Part shown: in pieces, positions 14,078-21,182 of the stretch
How positions within the stretch are numbered: the stretch's first letter is position 1
How the letters are laid out: every line of letters starts with the position of its first letter
Assembly (NCBI GenBank): GCA_035771165.1
Contig: JAWNZC010000314.1
Span: forward strand, 5,044,001 to 5,108,000
Direction: 5' to 3'
Origin: Paragorgia papillata
Lineage: Eukaryota; Cnidaria; Anthozoa; Scleralcyonacea; Coralliidae
Length of the DNA: 64,000 nucleotides
Program-made: the position numbers and the translations under genes
Notes under the pieces: model-generated
What the model saw: the letters and a program-made list of their open reading frames with translations, nothing else
What the model was told of the DNA's origin: nothing
The model's database searches: none

Positions 14078-17000
14078 TTTTCTTTCTGTCTGTCTGCCTG
14101 CCTGTCTGTCTGTCTGTAAAAAATCTCTCTCATCACTTGCTTCCTCAAATTAATTAAATTTTTATGTATTTTTAAAAGTATTCTCGGCTTTCTTGTAAAG
14201 CAGTTACATAACTGAAGAAATTCCGAATTTAAATCTCTCTCTCTCTCTCTCTCTCTGTTTGTTTGTTTGTTTGTTTGTTTGTTTGTTTGTTTGTTTGTTT
14301 GTTTGTTTGTTTGTTTGTTTGTCTGTTTGTTTGTCTGTCACCAGGATATCCTACAAAGTACTGGTTTTCATGAAAGTTTGTGGAAAGATTGATCATAGAC
14401 CAAGGACCAAGCCATTAAATTTTGGTTGAAAATCGGCAACCTAGGGGGGCTTTCCATTTACACGGTTAGACCGGTCAGTCCGGTTGAATGGAACACGATT
14501 CGTTTGAGACTTAGGACGGTCAGACTGGAAAATTTGGTCCTAATCAAAAGCAAGTCCATTCTGGCCAGACTGACCGGTCTAACCTTGTCAATTGGAAAGC
14601 GCCCCTAGTTTGTTTACAGAGTCTTTTTGAAATTGGGAGGGCAGGAAAAGGCCCTGGCATCGGCTGGTGGACTCTGCATTTTCATTGGTTGATTGCTTAA
14701 AATTTCTTGGGCTGTGAAAGCTTGTCGACCCCTCGCTGAGCTTCTCAGATGTGAGAAGTAGATTTTGATTGTCCAAATCATAAGCCCTGTCTTATTCCAG
14801 TTACAATTGGTTCTCTAGGAATTCTCGTGAGATCAAATAATCCAACCAAATAAACAATCATGAATCAATTTTGTTAAAAATATCAAAGCCCAGACAATTA
14901 CTTTGAAAAAGCCCATAACATTGAAGAAAAGGAAAAATAAAAATATTTATTTTATTCACGTGGTTCCTAATTCGCCAAGTGCTTTTGTTCGATAATAACA
15001 AAGATATAGAACACTTTGCGATATGTCATTATGCATATAGTGTGACGTAAAGTTATCTTAGAAGTCAAATTTGTATATCAAACAAACTGAAATATCTCAA
15101 AAACGAAGCAAGGAATCGAAAAACTACAAAAGATGTTACTCTATCATTTTAAGTGTTCTTTCAAATAAGACAGACTTAATTTTCGTTTCATAGACACTTT
15201 AAGAATGAATCATATGAGTATTAATTACCATTCAGAATCTACTTCTCAAATCTGAGAAGCTCAGCGGGGGCTCGACAATCTGTCGTCCAAGTTTTCACAG
15301 ACTGAATGGTTATTACTTTGTGTTTCGCGCACGAATATGCATTAGGGTTAAGGTTAGGATTGAGGTTAGGATTAGGGTAAGGATTGGGGTTGGGATCAGG
15401 GTTGGGGTTGGGATCAGGGTTAGGATTAGGGAAGATTAAGGTTAGGATTGAGGTTAGGATTAGGGTAAGGAGGGGTTGGAATCAAGGTTAGGATTAGGGA
15501 AGATTAGGGTTAGGATTGGGGTTGGGATCAGGGTTAGGATTAGGGAAGATTAGGGTTAGGATTGAGGTTAGGATTAGGGTAAGGAGGGGTTGGAATCAAG
15601 GTTAGGATTAGGGAAGATTAGGGTTAGGATTGGGGTTGGGATCAGGGTGTTTTCAGGGTCAGGGTCAAAGAATAACAAATTCGTGCGCGAAACACAAAGT
15701 AAGCACCAACTGAATTACAGGTGTATATTCAGGCTGTACCCAGGCTATGACCAGCCGATGCCAGGGAATTTTCCCGCCCAATAGCGTACCGTCGAGCTGC
15801 TATATTTATAGCACAAAATGCGAACAAACAAACCAAAATTGCCTTTCAAATGATTGCAAATGAACCATTATCTACTATTGTTTCCCAGTAAACCGCGAAA
15901 CAACATTTCTTAAATTGATCACGTGATACGATTTTCTCATGCTTGAAATTTGAGATGAAGTGGTCGCACCTTGATTGTTATTCGTTTACTCTCAACCGTC
16001 TCGACACGAGCAGAGCATCGAAACATCTCAACGAAAGCTCATGCGTCTTCCAAAAGACAAACAAAAGTATTTTCGTCATCCTCATACTGTAATCGAAGTT
16101 GTTCTTCGCTTAAATACCTGAAGCGACTCATTTGGACTGTCCTCGACTGTTGAGCCGCTTAGCCAGAGCCGTTGTGTTTTCACATAGAAGACACAACAGT
16201 GTGATCACGTGACGGTTTTCTGAAAGCTTCAAACTAACCAACTGGGAACACTAGTATTGTTCGGACTGCAAGAATTATGGGTAAAAGCGGACAACTTCAT
16301 TACGACGGAGTGCCATTTTAAAAAGGCCCTGGGAACGAGGTTGGAAAATTGGATGAAAATTTCATGTTTCTCCGCGTGTAGATGAAATAATTGAAAAACT
16401 GCTTGATTGCGCTCACTATTATATGCTATGCAAGTAATCCGGTATATTGTTGCAATATATATTCCTCAAGTTGACCAATTCATTTCATGAAAATTATTGC
16501 TAACTTCCTGTTTCGAATTTGATTGGTTTCTGGTTTTTGAACAACCAATTAGAAACAGGGTTATTTGCCAAATACCAATCAAATTCAAAACAGAATTCAA
16601 AACAGGAAGTTGTCACTGAAGCTTATATGAAATTAATTTGTTCAACTTGAGGAATATCTTGCAACAATATTTTACAGAACGCTTCTATTGCCACGACAGT
16701 GAATGTTTTTACTTTTTAAGTAGGGTTAATTTATTCAAAAGATGGGGTTTTTTCCTATTTCCTTACCGTCCAACTTTTCTTGGATTTCTCTCTTAAACTC
16801 CTCGTCATTTTGATAGGAAAGATCAACCGCTGTAAATAAAAATATTCGTTGGCTCACTCTGTTATGATTTCTTTATTATATACCATATATATACAAACGA
16901 CCACGTGTGATTTTGTTCACGGAATGTCGGAAAGTGATCAAGGTTACCTCAAAATGTTGTTACCTCAGAGTGTCGCAACTGTCAGTTTCACGCGGGGCGA

Positions 17001-20000
17001 TCTTCTAGGAGTCGCCTGAAGATCGCCCCGCGTGAAACTGACAGTTGCGACTCAACATTAATATTGGGCATTTCACTCGATTACATAGCATGTTCTCAGG
17101 ATTTTGGGCAAAGGAAAATTCGAGTGTAGAATATATACATTTTAAGACCAGACCGGGACCAGTTGCGAAAAATGCAACTACACAGGTCTTCCGGCAGGAA
17201 TTGAACCCACGACCCCGCGACTCTAGTGCAATGCTCTGACCACTGAGCCACGGAGGGCGTTGCCGAGAGCTTGATCGCGAGTTCTGTATATATATATTAA
17301 TTAATCGAGTGAAATGCCCAATATTACTTATAATATACACAATTCTCTCCTGGCATTACCACCTTAATATATATACAGAACTCGCGATCAAGCTCTCGGC
17401 AACGCCCTCTGTGGCTCAGTGGTCAGAGCATTGTACTGGAGTCGCGGGGTCGTGGGTTCAATTCCTGCCGGAAGGCCTGTGTAGTTGCATTTTTCGCAAC
17501 TGGTCCCGGTCTGGTCTTAAAATGTATATATTCTACACTCGAATTTTCCTTCGCCCAAAATCCTGAGAACATGCTATATATATCTAGCAAGACTGCAAGA
17601 GATTCTCTTGATAAGGGGGCAGTTTCCCGAAACGTTGAGGTTAAAGTGAATACTATATATATATATATATAGTTCAATCTACAGACACGGTGTTTCGCTG
17701 TACAACAGCTCATCAGTGTAGCTTGGAACATATATAGATAGTTTTATATATAGTTTTATATATAGTTTTTCAGCAAAAAGAAACAAAAAAAATTGAAGAC
17801 TTTTATTCCTAATGGAACTTTTAGTTTATGTTAATTTTTGTTAAGCTATTTAAGATTCTCACTTTTGTAAGATAGTTTAGTCTGAAGAAGGGACTGTGCC
17901 CTGAAACGTAATGTGAAAATAAAGTCATATATTTTTCTTGATGTTTTATATTTTTTTCTCCGAAGGAACTCCGAACAAAGAAGAAAAAACACAGGTCAGT
18001 TTGGCGTGCTCCCTTGGTTCGCCCCGGTTCCTATTGTGGCTCTGTTGTTGTTTACATGATACCAGTACAGGGGCGCAACTAGAAAATTTCGAGGGCAGGG
18101 GTTGAACGCCAAAAAAGGGCAAAGTCGTTCAGTATTCTAAACAATTTGGGACTAGAAGCCAGTGGCGTGGGAAGCGGAGATTCTAGGGGGGTCCAGGGGC
18201 ATGCACCCCCGGACATTTTTTGAATTTTGGGTCTCTGAAACGGCATTTCCTGCATTTTTAGGACGCTTTTCTCGTATTTTCGGGTGCGGAAATTTTTATT
18301 TTGGTCTCGCATTTATGCGGAGAATTGTATTGCGTGCTACAACACGATTAATTATCTGTTTATCTAATGTCTAACCTAGTATTAGAGGTCTCACAAAAAG
18401 GGCAGGGGTTAAAAAAGGCAGGGGTTGCAACCCCCCAACCCCCCCCCCCCTAGTTGCGCGCCTGCAGTACAAGTCATACTGGCACGAGTTGATCCCGATA
18501 GTTGTACTGGAATGACAATTTCGTTCCAGGTGATAAAAAGTCATTCGCGTATCATGTAAACAGTGGGATCAACTCGTGCCAGTATGGCTTGTACTGGTAT
18601 GAAATTTTGTACTGGTATCATGTAAACAACAACAGAGCCACAATAGGAACCGGGGCAAACGCGTACCGGTATGAAAGTCGTACCCCCTTAATCATACGTG
18701 TGTATACCCACCATGCATTAGTTCATTCATACATCTAGAATACAGTACTTTTAATAACGACGGATATCATCTATATCATGAATGAACTACTCAACTGAAA
18801 ATTAACCGACACAAATATGCGACTTGTAGCCCAACACGTATACTTGTGACACACTCGTTTCCAATTAGAGCGTCCGGTTAGTACTCGGAAGGTTAATTAT
18901 AGGTCTTCGAGTCCCGTCTGGAGCTTAGAGTTTTCTGAGTTTAACAACCTTAATACAACAGCTTGTACAGCAAGAACTGAAACTTCCACTGTGTTTACTT
19001 GTTCAATCGTGATTTATTAATCGAAAAGTTAAGTGGATGCAACGAACCATTGCATGATAGCTTGTTTGGACTTTGGAGAGGTTGGACTATTATGTACATC
19101 AACGAATATCCCAACCTTGACGAATATCAATTGTCAATCATCCGCACACACCTCACGTTGCAAGCATTAATTTATAGCATTGTAAGCAACCCCAACGTAC
19201 ACAGAAACCCGCTAGTCGTCGGGATATCGTATAGAATACGCCAGTAAACCCGCGAATAGGCTATAGACGAAATCGGAGTTTCGACTGGCATACAATTGAG
19301 TCGGGATAAAACGTAGTTCATTTATAACATGAGGCTGAAGCAGCCGTAGTAAACATAACATTTCTGATTTCAGAAACTTTTTAATGTTTAGGTATTCTAT
19401 AAGGATAAACTTTGCTTATCGACTATCCTTGACAATAATCCTAAACGTAGTGTCTAAAAATAATGAACTCAAAACATGAAAAAACAGTCCCAGCCTATGT
19501 TATCTTCCCGTTATGCTTTAATAGACACGATGTAATTTGCATAGGGCCCAAATTGAATAGGAAACTAATTTGGTATGTGGGCCTAAATGAAACTACGATT
19601 TGGTATACAGGCTAGCATAGATAATGACCCAACAATTTGGCTTACAAGAGGGTTTCTGTATACGTTTCTGTATAATTGGGAGTTGTACACTATATACAAC
19701 TCCTTAGTCCTAAAATATATTTTGTTCTCAACCAGGAAAAATTATATATGCAAATCGGATTTTAGGTTCAGTGGAAGAATGGACACAGCAAGTCGACCGT
19801 TGGATATTAATAAGATAATAGATGCATATAGGCATCATACCGGAACATATATATATCATATACTTATATAGTGATAATGGCCTTTCATATAAATGTTATG
19901 ATTTTGATATAGCGATATAATTGTAAAATAGAAATAGGTTTGTATATATATAACGATGTTGTCGTGGTGACAAACTTAAAAATAGCGTATATAATGCCCA

Positions 20001-20749
20001 GCATGCATAAAACACGAAACAAAACCATATTAATTAAGGAGTAGACTAATCTGTTGTTGCGCGATGCGACGGCGAAACGTTAGTTCTATATATACTCCTT
20101 AATAGTTAATAAAATTAATATGGTTTTATTTCGTGTTTGATGCTGGGCACGGTAAATGGTTATACCAGTCAACCGACAAATATAATGTTCTGCGAATGAA
20201 TCTCAGCGAAAGTCCTTGTTCTATCTTTTTGTTCACTGAAGACATTATATTGACTATATTATTAATGCAATGAAGCATTCATCCAATAGCAGCGTTTCAG
20301 TCCCATCACACTCAACCGTGTTATTGATTGAAATATTAATTAAATGAACGAGGAAAAAAATTAAGGGTGAGGTCCGTTTCAACATAAGATCAAAGCCATT
20401 ATAAGCGCTTTGAAGTTTGCGGAGTTTCCAGACCGTATCTTGGTTGACTATATTTGACTCTGGTTATACTGCATGCATAGTTCTAATAAAACTTCTTATC
20501 TGTTATAAAGTTTCCAACATATACGTTCTTGTTATCCGGCTTGTATAAGTCTGTATAACCATTCACCTATATTCAAGCTATATAGCTTTCGACTTGTTCA
20601 CTCAAGCCTGCATCAGAGCTGAGTAAATAAGCCGAAAGCCATTTATGCCGATTTATTTTAAAAGTAAGCGATAATGATTACGGGTATTAAAGACGTATCT
20701 GGTTACTCACTCTCAGCTTGGCTGGCTGAAACTGGCTCGTAGCTCTCTC
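1611..20749 (-). CDS. astacin-family zinc metalloprotease (8 exons found, 5' end missing)
   Basis: Secreted zinc endopeptidase of the astacin (M12A) family. Coding exons in transcript order are 20749-20711, 16829-16767, 13900-13760, 11584-11414, 8215-8092, 7616-7504, 6348-6277 and 1855-1611. All have AG/GT borders and compatible phases; every junction is phase 1 except one phase 2. The joined protein has a propeptide with the FEGDI aspartate-switch motif, a furin-like RRKR site before NAV, the zinc motif HEMTHAMGFYHE, then RDDRD, and the Met-turn SIMHY. The four conserved catalytic-domain cysteines are present (TCVRW, GCSSG, GCDW, LYDC). The signal-peptide exon should lie upstream of 20749 but I could not identify it. 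Cnidarian astacins often continue into ShKT domains; none is visible here before the left microsatellite. The family is certain, the 5' end is open. Confidence 0.9.
2045..2530. mobile_element. foldback element in an astacin intron
   Basis: Two arms of about 190 bp in opposite orientation. The stretch around 2090-2215 reappears reversed at about 2340-2460 (shared words: GACGCAAAGTTATG, GAGATATAGAAAAACTGT). The short frames inside are shadows of the arms. Confidence 0.7.
2689..2915. mobile_element. Harbinger/Tourist-like MITE, GTTCAAC-rich
   Basis: 227 bp with ends AGGCCTGGCCAAACG / GGCCAGGCCT in inverted orientation and TTA on both flanks (2686-2688, 2916-2918). The interior is built from repeated GTTCAAC / GTTGAAC words in both orientations. 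Confidence 0.65.
3477..4358. mobile_element. nested foldback elements
   Basis: Outer inverted ends: AGTGCTCGTCGGGCCCAAAA near 3482 and its reverse near 4340. Nested inside, 3525-3849 starts TTAAAGGTGCTGTCCAGTCC, ends with the reverse complement, and is bordered by TTAA. Short frames here are not conserved and I see no gene. Confidence 0.6.
4405..4886. mobile_element. TTAA-type foldback element
   Basis: Begins TTAAAGTGGTTCTCTGATG and ends with the reverse complement near 4870-4886. The arms are over 100 bp. The inner arms GACGTCATA... surround a TTTTTGACAACAACAATGA-type core. Confidence 0.6.
5047..5521. mobile_element. dispersed element with inverted ends TACTATTGTTCCCAGTA
   Basis: Starts TACTATTGTTCCCAGTA and ends CTACTGGGAACAATAGTA. 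A second, shorter copy lies at 15879-16260. It carries a short reading frame on the minus strand (listed separately). Confidence 0.6.
5177..5338 (-). CDS. 53-residue ORF in a dispersed element, function unknown
   Basis: ATG at 5338, stop at 5177. Charged, probably helical sequence beginning MSRFRYLSEEQLRLQYLDEE. The copy at about 16131 starts with the same 16 residues but breaks at residue 31. It may be the N-terminal remnant of a transposon protein, or an internally deleted element's leftover. I recognise no domain. Confidence 0.35.
   Translation of the reverse strand: MSRFRYLSEEQLRLQYLDEENTFVRLLEDARAFVEMFQTFDALFVSRKLSLNE
5561..5877 (+). mobile_element. 5S rRNA-derived SINE (SINE3-like)
   Basis: The stretch 5616-5672 resembles the 3' half of 5S rRNA, including GTTAGTACTTGGATGGG, TGACCGCTTGGGAA and the box C promoter region, but the flanks are not 5S. 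The tail runs to CAGCCACTGGCTGCAAGTA. A second copy in opposite orientation is at 46573-46946. The partial 5S match makes this a SINE and not a functional 5S gene. Confidence 0.75.
5955..6160. mobile_element. MITE with AATAAGCCGCGGCTTA palindromes
   Basis: Starts TTTTATACGGGGC and contains AAGCCGCGGCTTAAATAAG and inverted copies (TAAGCCGTGGCTTATTTT, GTTTATACGAGC). Non-coding. Confidence 0.5.
6277..6348 (-). CDS. astacin exon: end of zinc motif
   Basis: 72-bp exon with acceptor CTCTTTTTACAG and donor GTAAAT. With the preceding G it reads GFYHEQSRDDRDRHIKIIW, completing the third His ligand and the family Glu, followed by the usual R-DRD block. Its frame is missed by simple ORF calling. Confidence 0.95.
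6577..6906. repeat. 117-bp tandem repeat, about 2.8 copies
   Basis: Unit starts ATAGATAGCGCGCG and runs through GCTCAGACCACGGCTGAC and GATAATCCCCAC to GTGACCACTGACC. Copies begin at about 6580, 6697 and 6814 and differ at few bases. Lies in an astacin intron. Confidence 0.85.
7016..7450. repeat. GGTGAT / GGTGGT minisatellite
   Basis: Imprecise tandem array of GGTGATAGT, GGTGGTGGT and CGTGATGGT words. It opens long frames of poly-Gly/Asp, poly-Val or poly-Thr on both strands, which are artefacts. Confidence 0.9.
7504..7616 (-). CDS. astacin exon: zinc-binding helix
   Basis: 113-bp exon with acceptor CTATTTTCTTTCAG and donor GTGAGT. It encodes CSSGIGKAYTKRGEQKLSLG, a conserved Cys, and VLHEMTHAM. 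The zinc ligands of the HExxHxxGxxH motif begin here; the rest is on the next exon. Confidence 0.95.
7776..7977. repeat. 17-bp tandem repeat
   Basis: About 12 units of AGAGAGGTGTCTGCTTA with single-base variants (AAAGAG, GTCCGC). Lies between two astacin exons. Confidence 0.9.
8092..8215 (-). CDS. astacin exon: catalytic domain, first cysteine
   Basis: 124-bp exon with acceptor TTTTTCTATTGCAG and donor GTAAGA. It encodes KNVVRSIAQAIAIVHKRTC and continues to FLKEGG. The Cys in RTCVRW is the family's first conserved cysteine. It ends in phase 2, supplying GG to the Gly of the next exon's GCSSG. Confidence 0.93.
8338..8825. mobile_element. TTAA-type foldback MITE
   Basis: Inverted arms starting AAAGTGCCTATGAAACGAAA and ending with the reverse complement, with TTAA on both flanks (8334-8337, 8826-8829), as for piggyBac-type insertion. 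Related arms occur at 12764-13749, 15050-15203 and 39035-39545. Confidence 0.65.
8887..9635. mobile_element. three adjacent inverted-repeat elements
   Basis: About 8892-8979: a foldback of ATCCTGGACAAAA and its reverse. About 9000-9450: ends CCGTAGGGTTCCCAAAATA and the reverse complement at 9430-9450. 9496-9632: ends TACACGGTGG and CCACCGTGTA. All non-coding, in an astacin intron. Confidence 0.5.
9714..10183. mobile_element. inverted-repeat element, AGGGGCTGTTTATA ends
   Basis: Left end TTAGGGGCTGTTTATAA, right end TGTAAACAGCCCCTGA. Inside are GGACGGGACGTTT-type words in both orientations. The end sequence resembles Harbinger/Tourist termini. Confidence 0.5.
10548..11285 (+). mobile_element. 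tRNA-derived SINE, interrupted by a hAT-type MITE
   Basis: Pol III box A-like TGGCACAGTGGTTAGCGC at 10555-10572 and box B-like GGTTCGATTTC at 10598-10608. The body resumes after the insertion at 11085 and runs through CCCTTACTGGACCTCTAGG to AGAGTTATCC. It is not an intact tRNA: no acceptor stem. Confidence 0.65.
10627..11084. mobile_element. hAT-type MITE inserted in the SINE
   Basis: 458 bp with ends CAGAGTTGGAAAAA / TTTTTCCAACTCTG and a perfect 8-bp target duplication AATTATCT (10619-10626, 11085-11092). The interior has CCTTCCTCCGG words and no ORF. Confidence 0.75.
11414..11584 (-). CDS. astacin exon: FEGDI motif, cleavage site, mature N-terminus
   Basis: 171-bp exon after TTTTATTACAG and before GTAAGC. 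It holds the propeptide inhibitory motif FEGDI, in which the Asp contacts the active-site zinc in the family, then RRKR|NAV as the likely activation site, then the mature start KIWTSRQVPYVIDYSL, typical of astacins. Confidence 0.93.
11600..12047. other. astacin intron sequence without gene
   Basis: Contains one arm of a TTAA element (TATTAAAGTGGTTATGAAACG at about 11643) and otherwise unique AT-rich sequence. No exon seen. Confidence 0.5.
12048..12669. mobile_element. hAT-type element with CGGATCGGAT repeats
   Basis: Ends TAGAGGTGTGCG / CGCACACCACTA; flanks GTATAGAG (12040-12047) and GCATAGAG (12670-12677), an 8-bp duplication with one mismatch. Much of the interior is degenerate GGATCGGATC repeats, which open spurious overlapping frames. 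Confidence 0.75.
12764..13749. mobile_element. large TTAA-type foldback element with perfect palindrome
   Basis: Arms related to the 8338-8825 element; the right end GCACTTTAAG carries TTAA at 13746-13749. Inside, 13356-13398 and 13403-13445 are perfect 43-bp inverted copies separated by 4 bp. Confidence 0.65.
13760..13900 (-). CDS. astacin exon: propeptide, basic segment
   Basis: 141-bp exon with acceptor CTTTCTTTTAG and donor GTAAGA. It encodes a charged propeptide segment starting ELRKNKGVLFDR and ending TEDLIIENNL. Phase 1 at both ends. The exon lies 11 bp from the end of a large foldback element. Confidence 0.8.
14016..14340. repeat. CTGT, CT and TTTG microsatellites
   Basis: CTGT units at about 14020-14117, CT at about 14236-14255, TTTG at about 14256-14335. 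In an astacin intron. Confidence 0.95.
14442..14607. mobile_element. MITE with ACCGGTC-rich inverted ends
   Basis: Ends TAGGGGGGCTTTCCATTTAC and GGAAAGCGCCCCTA. The arms carry TTAGACCGGTCAGTCCGG and its reverse complement. 166 bp, no ORF. Confidence 0.6.
14610..15329. other. astacin intron sequence, one foldback arm
   Basis: Mostly unique. 15050-15203 is a solitary arm of the TTAA foldback family (ATTTTCGTTTCATAGACACTTTAAG). Inverted words GCTTCTCAGAT / ATCTGAGAAGC at 14740 and 15250 suggest a further degraded inverted repeat. No gene. Confidence 0.4.
15330..15660. repeat. degenerate telomere-like repeat array
   Basis: Irregular array of TTAGGG, TTAGGA, TTGGGG, TCAGGG and TTGAGG variants with longer-order repeats near 15420-15480 and 15540-15620 (words AGGGAAGATTAGGG, AAGGAGGGGTTGG). 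It resembles interstitial telomeric DNA that became a minisatellite. Confidence 0.75.
15879..16260. mobile_element. second copy of the TACTATTGTTCCCAGTA element
   Basis: Shares about 350 bp with 5047-5521. Its minus-strand ORF (ATG at 16131) matches the first 16 residues of the other copy, then has changed residues, a stop at codon 31 and an 8-bp deletion: a decayed copy. Confidence 0.6.
16390..16680. mobile_element. foldback element
   Basis: Outer arms GTTGCAATATATATTCCTCA (16449) and the reverse near 16655; inner arms CTTCCTGTTTCGAATTTGAT and its reverse near 16575-16610. Directly beside the astacin exon at 16767. Confidence 0.5.
16767..16829 (-). CDS. astacin exon: propeptide
   Basis: 63-bp exon between TTTATTTACAG and GTAAGG, reading VDLSYQNDEEFKREIQEKLD. 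It starts with two bases of a split codon and ends with one, matching both neighbouring exons. Confidence 0.75.
16972..17051. repeat. perfect 34-bp hairpin
   Basis: 16972-17005 and 17018-17051 are exact inverted copies separated by 12 bases. The stem includes TTTCACGCGGGGCGATCTTC, GC-rich against an AT-rich background. It may be a recent MITE core. Confidence 0.85.
17078..17300 (-). mobile_element. tRNA-derived SINE, reverse copy
   Basis: Reverse complement of the SINE at 17371-17580: box B as GGAATTGAACCC near 17201 and box A as GCTCTGACCACTGAGCCAC near 17233. The two copies face each other as an inverted pair. Confidence 0.75.
17371..17580 (+). mobile_element. tRNA-derived SINE
   Basis: Box A TGGCTCAGTGGTCAGAGC from 17412 and box B GGTTCAATTCC at 17455-17465, spaced as in a tRNA gene, followed by an unrelated body and ATATAT tail. 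It is not a usable tRNA because arms and acceptor stem are not complementary. Confidence 0.75.
18005..18690. mobile_element. palindromic element with a nested hAT-type insertion
   Basis: Outer ends CGCCCCGGTTCCTATTGTGG and its reverse near 18640-18658, with further matching arms (GTTTACATGATACCAGTAC). Nested at 18068-18464 is an insert with ends CAGGGGCGCAACTAG / CTAGTTGCGCGCCTG. Confidence 0.65.
18700..20149. other. intronic AT-rich sequence, no gene recognised
   Basis: Between two astacin exons. Two weak frames (18999-19247 and 19587-19871, plus) show no known motif. The segment near 18865-18920 looks like a decayed tRNA-like box pair (GGTCTTCGAGTCCCG). Inverted words TTAATATGGTTTT / AAAACCATATTAAT at 20026 and 20117 mark a small foldback. 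Confidence 0.35.
20150..20460. mobile_element. hAT-type MITE, same family as 35045-35341
   Basis: Shares TCTATCTTTTTGTTC, CAATAGCA, GTTTCAGT, CTCAACCGTG and GCGCTTTGAAGTTTG with the younger copy at 35045-35341. Diverged ends (CCAGTCAACCGAC / CTTGGTTGACT). Confidence 0.55.
20711..20749 (-). CDS. astacin exon: N-terminal propeptide
   Basis: 39-bp exon with acceptor CGTTAG and donor GTGAGT. It reads ESYEPVSASQAE and ends in phase 1, joining the next exon to give a Thr codon followed by VDLSYQ. The pyrimidine tract is weak, so this is the least certain exon; phase fit and a hydrophilic propeptide-like sequence support it. Confidence 0.6.
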
Positions 20750-21137
20750 CTAACGTGAACAGATCACTTCCTAAATATATATATATACATGTATATATTT
20801 ATTTAATACACAAGGTCAACTATATCATCATAAATACAACCATATCGCTCGCACGGGGCGAATTGAAGATATATCAAATCAGCCAAGCTAGTGAAAAGGT
20901 GCATGGTAAACTGCCGAGGCTAGGAGCCATTCATGACATTTTACTTTGATCAGTTTGATGAAGGGCTCTACTTGAAACTTGAAACGTCAGTATTTCGTTA
21001 TCAAAACTCTTCTCTGCTGAATTTCCAACCTTTTCACTTGATCAGATAAGCACAATCATATAAGCAAATGTGCTTAGCCCAAAAATCTAACAAGACACAA
21101 CAAATGACAGTTTCATAATTATTGTACGCGCGCACTT

Positions 21138-21143
21138 ATATAC
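21138..21143 (+). promoter_or_regulatory. candidate TATA box
   Basis: TATATA 40 bp before the ATG at 21183, a plausible distance for a short 5' leader. The same site reads TATATAAG on the other strand, so it could also serve a divergent transcript. Confidence 0.4.
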
Positions 21144-21182
21144 CTTCATCTGAACCAAGCGGAATTGCCTTGACACGAAGAC

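Noticed and set aside
17396..17480. Possible tRNA gene
   Set aside because: Box A and box B are present, but the acceptor and anticodon stems do not pair and the sequence continues as a dispersed repeat; called a SINE.
21000..21120. Minus-strand ATG at 21116 (MKLSFVVSC) as the astacin signal-peptide exon
   Set aside because: A stop follows after nine codons and no usable donor lies between, so it cannot join the 20749 exon.
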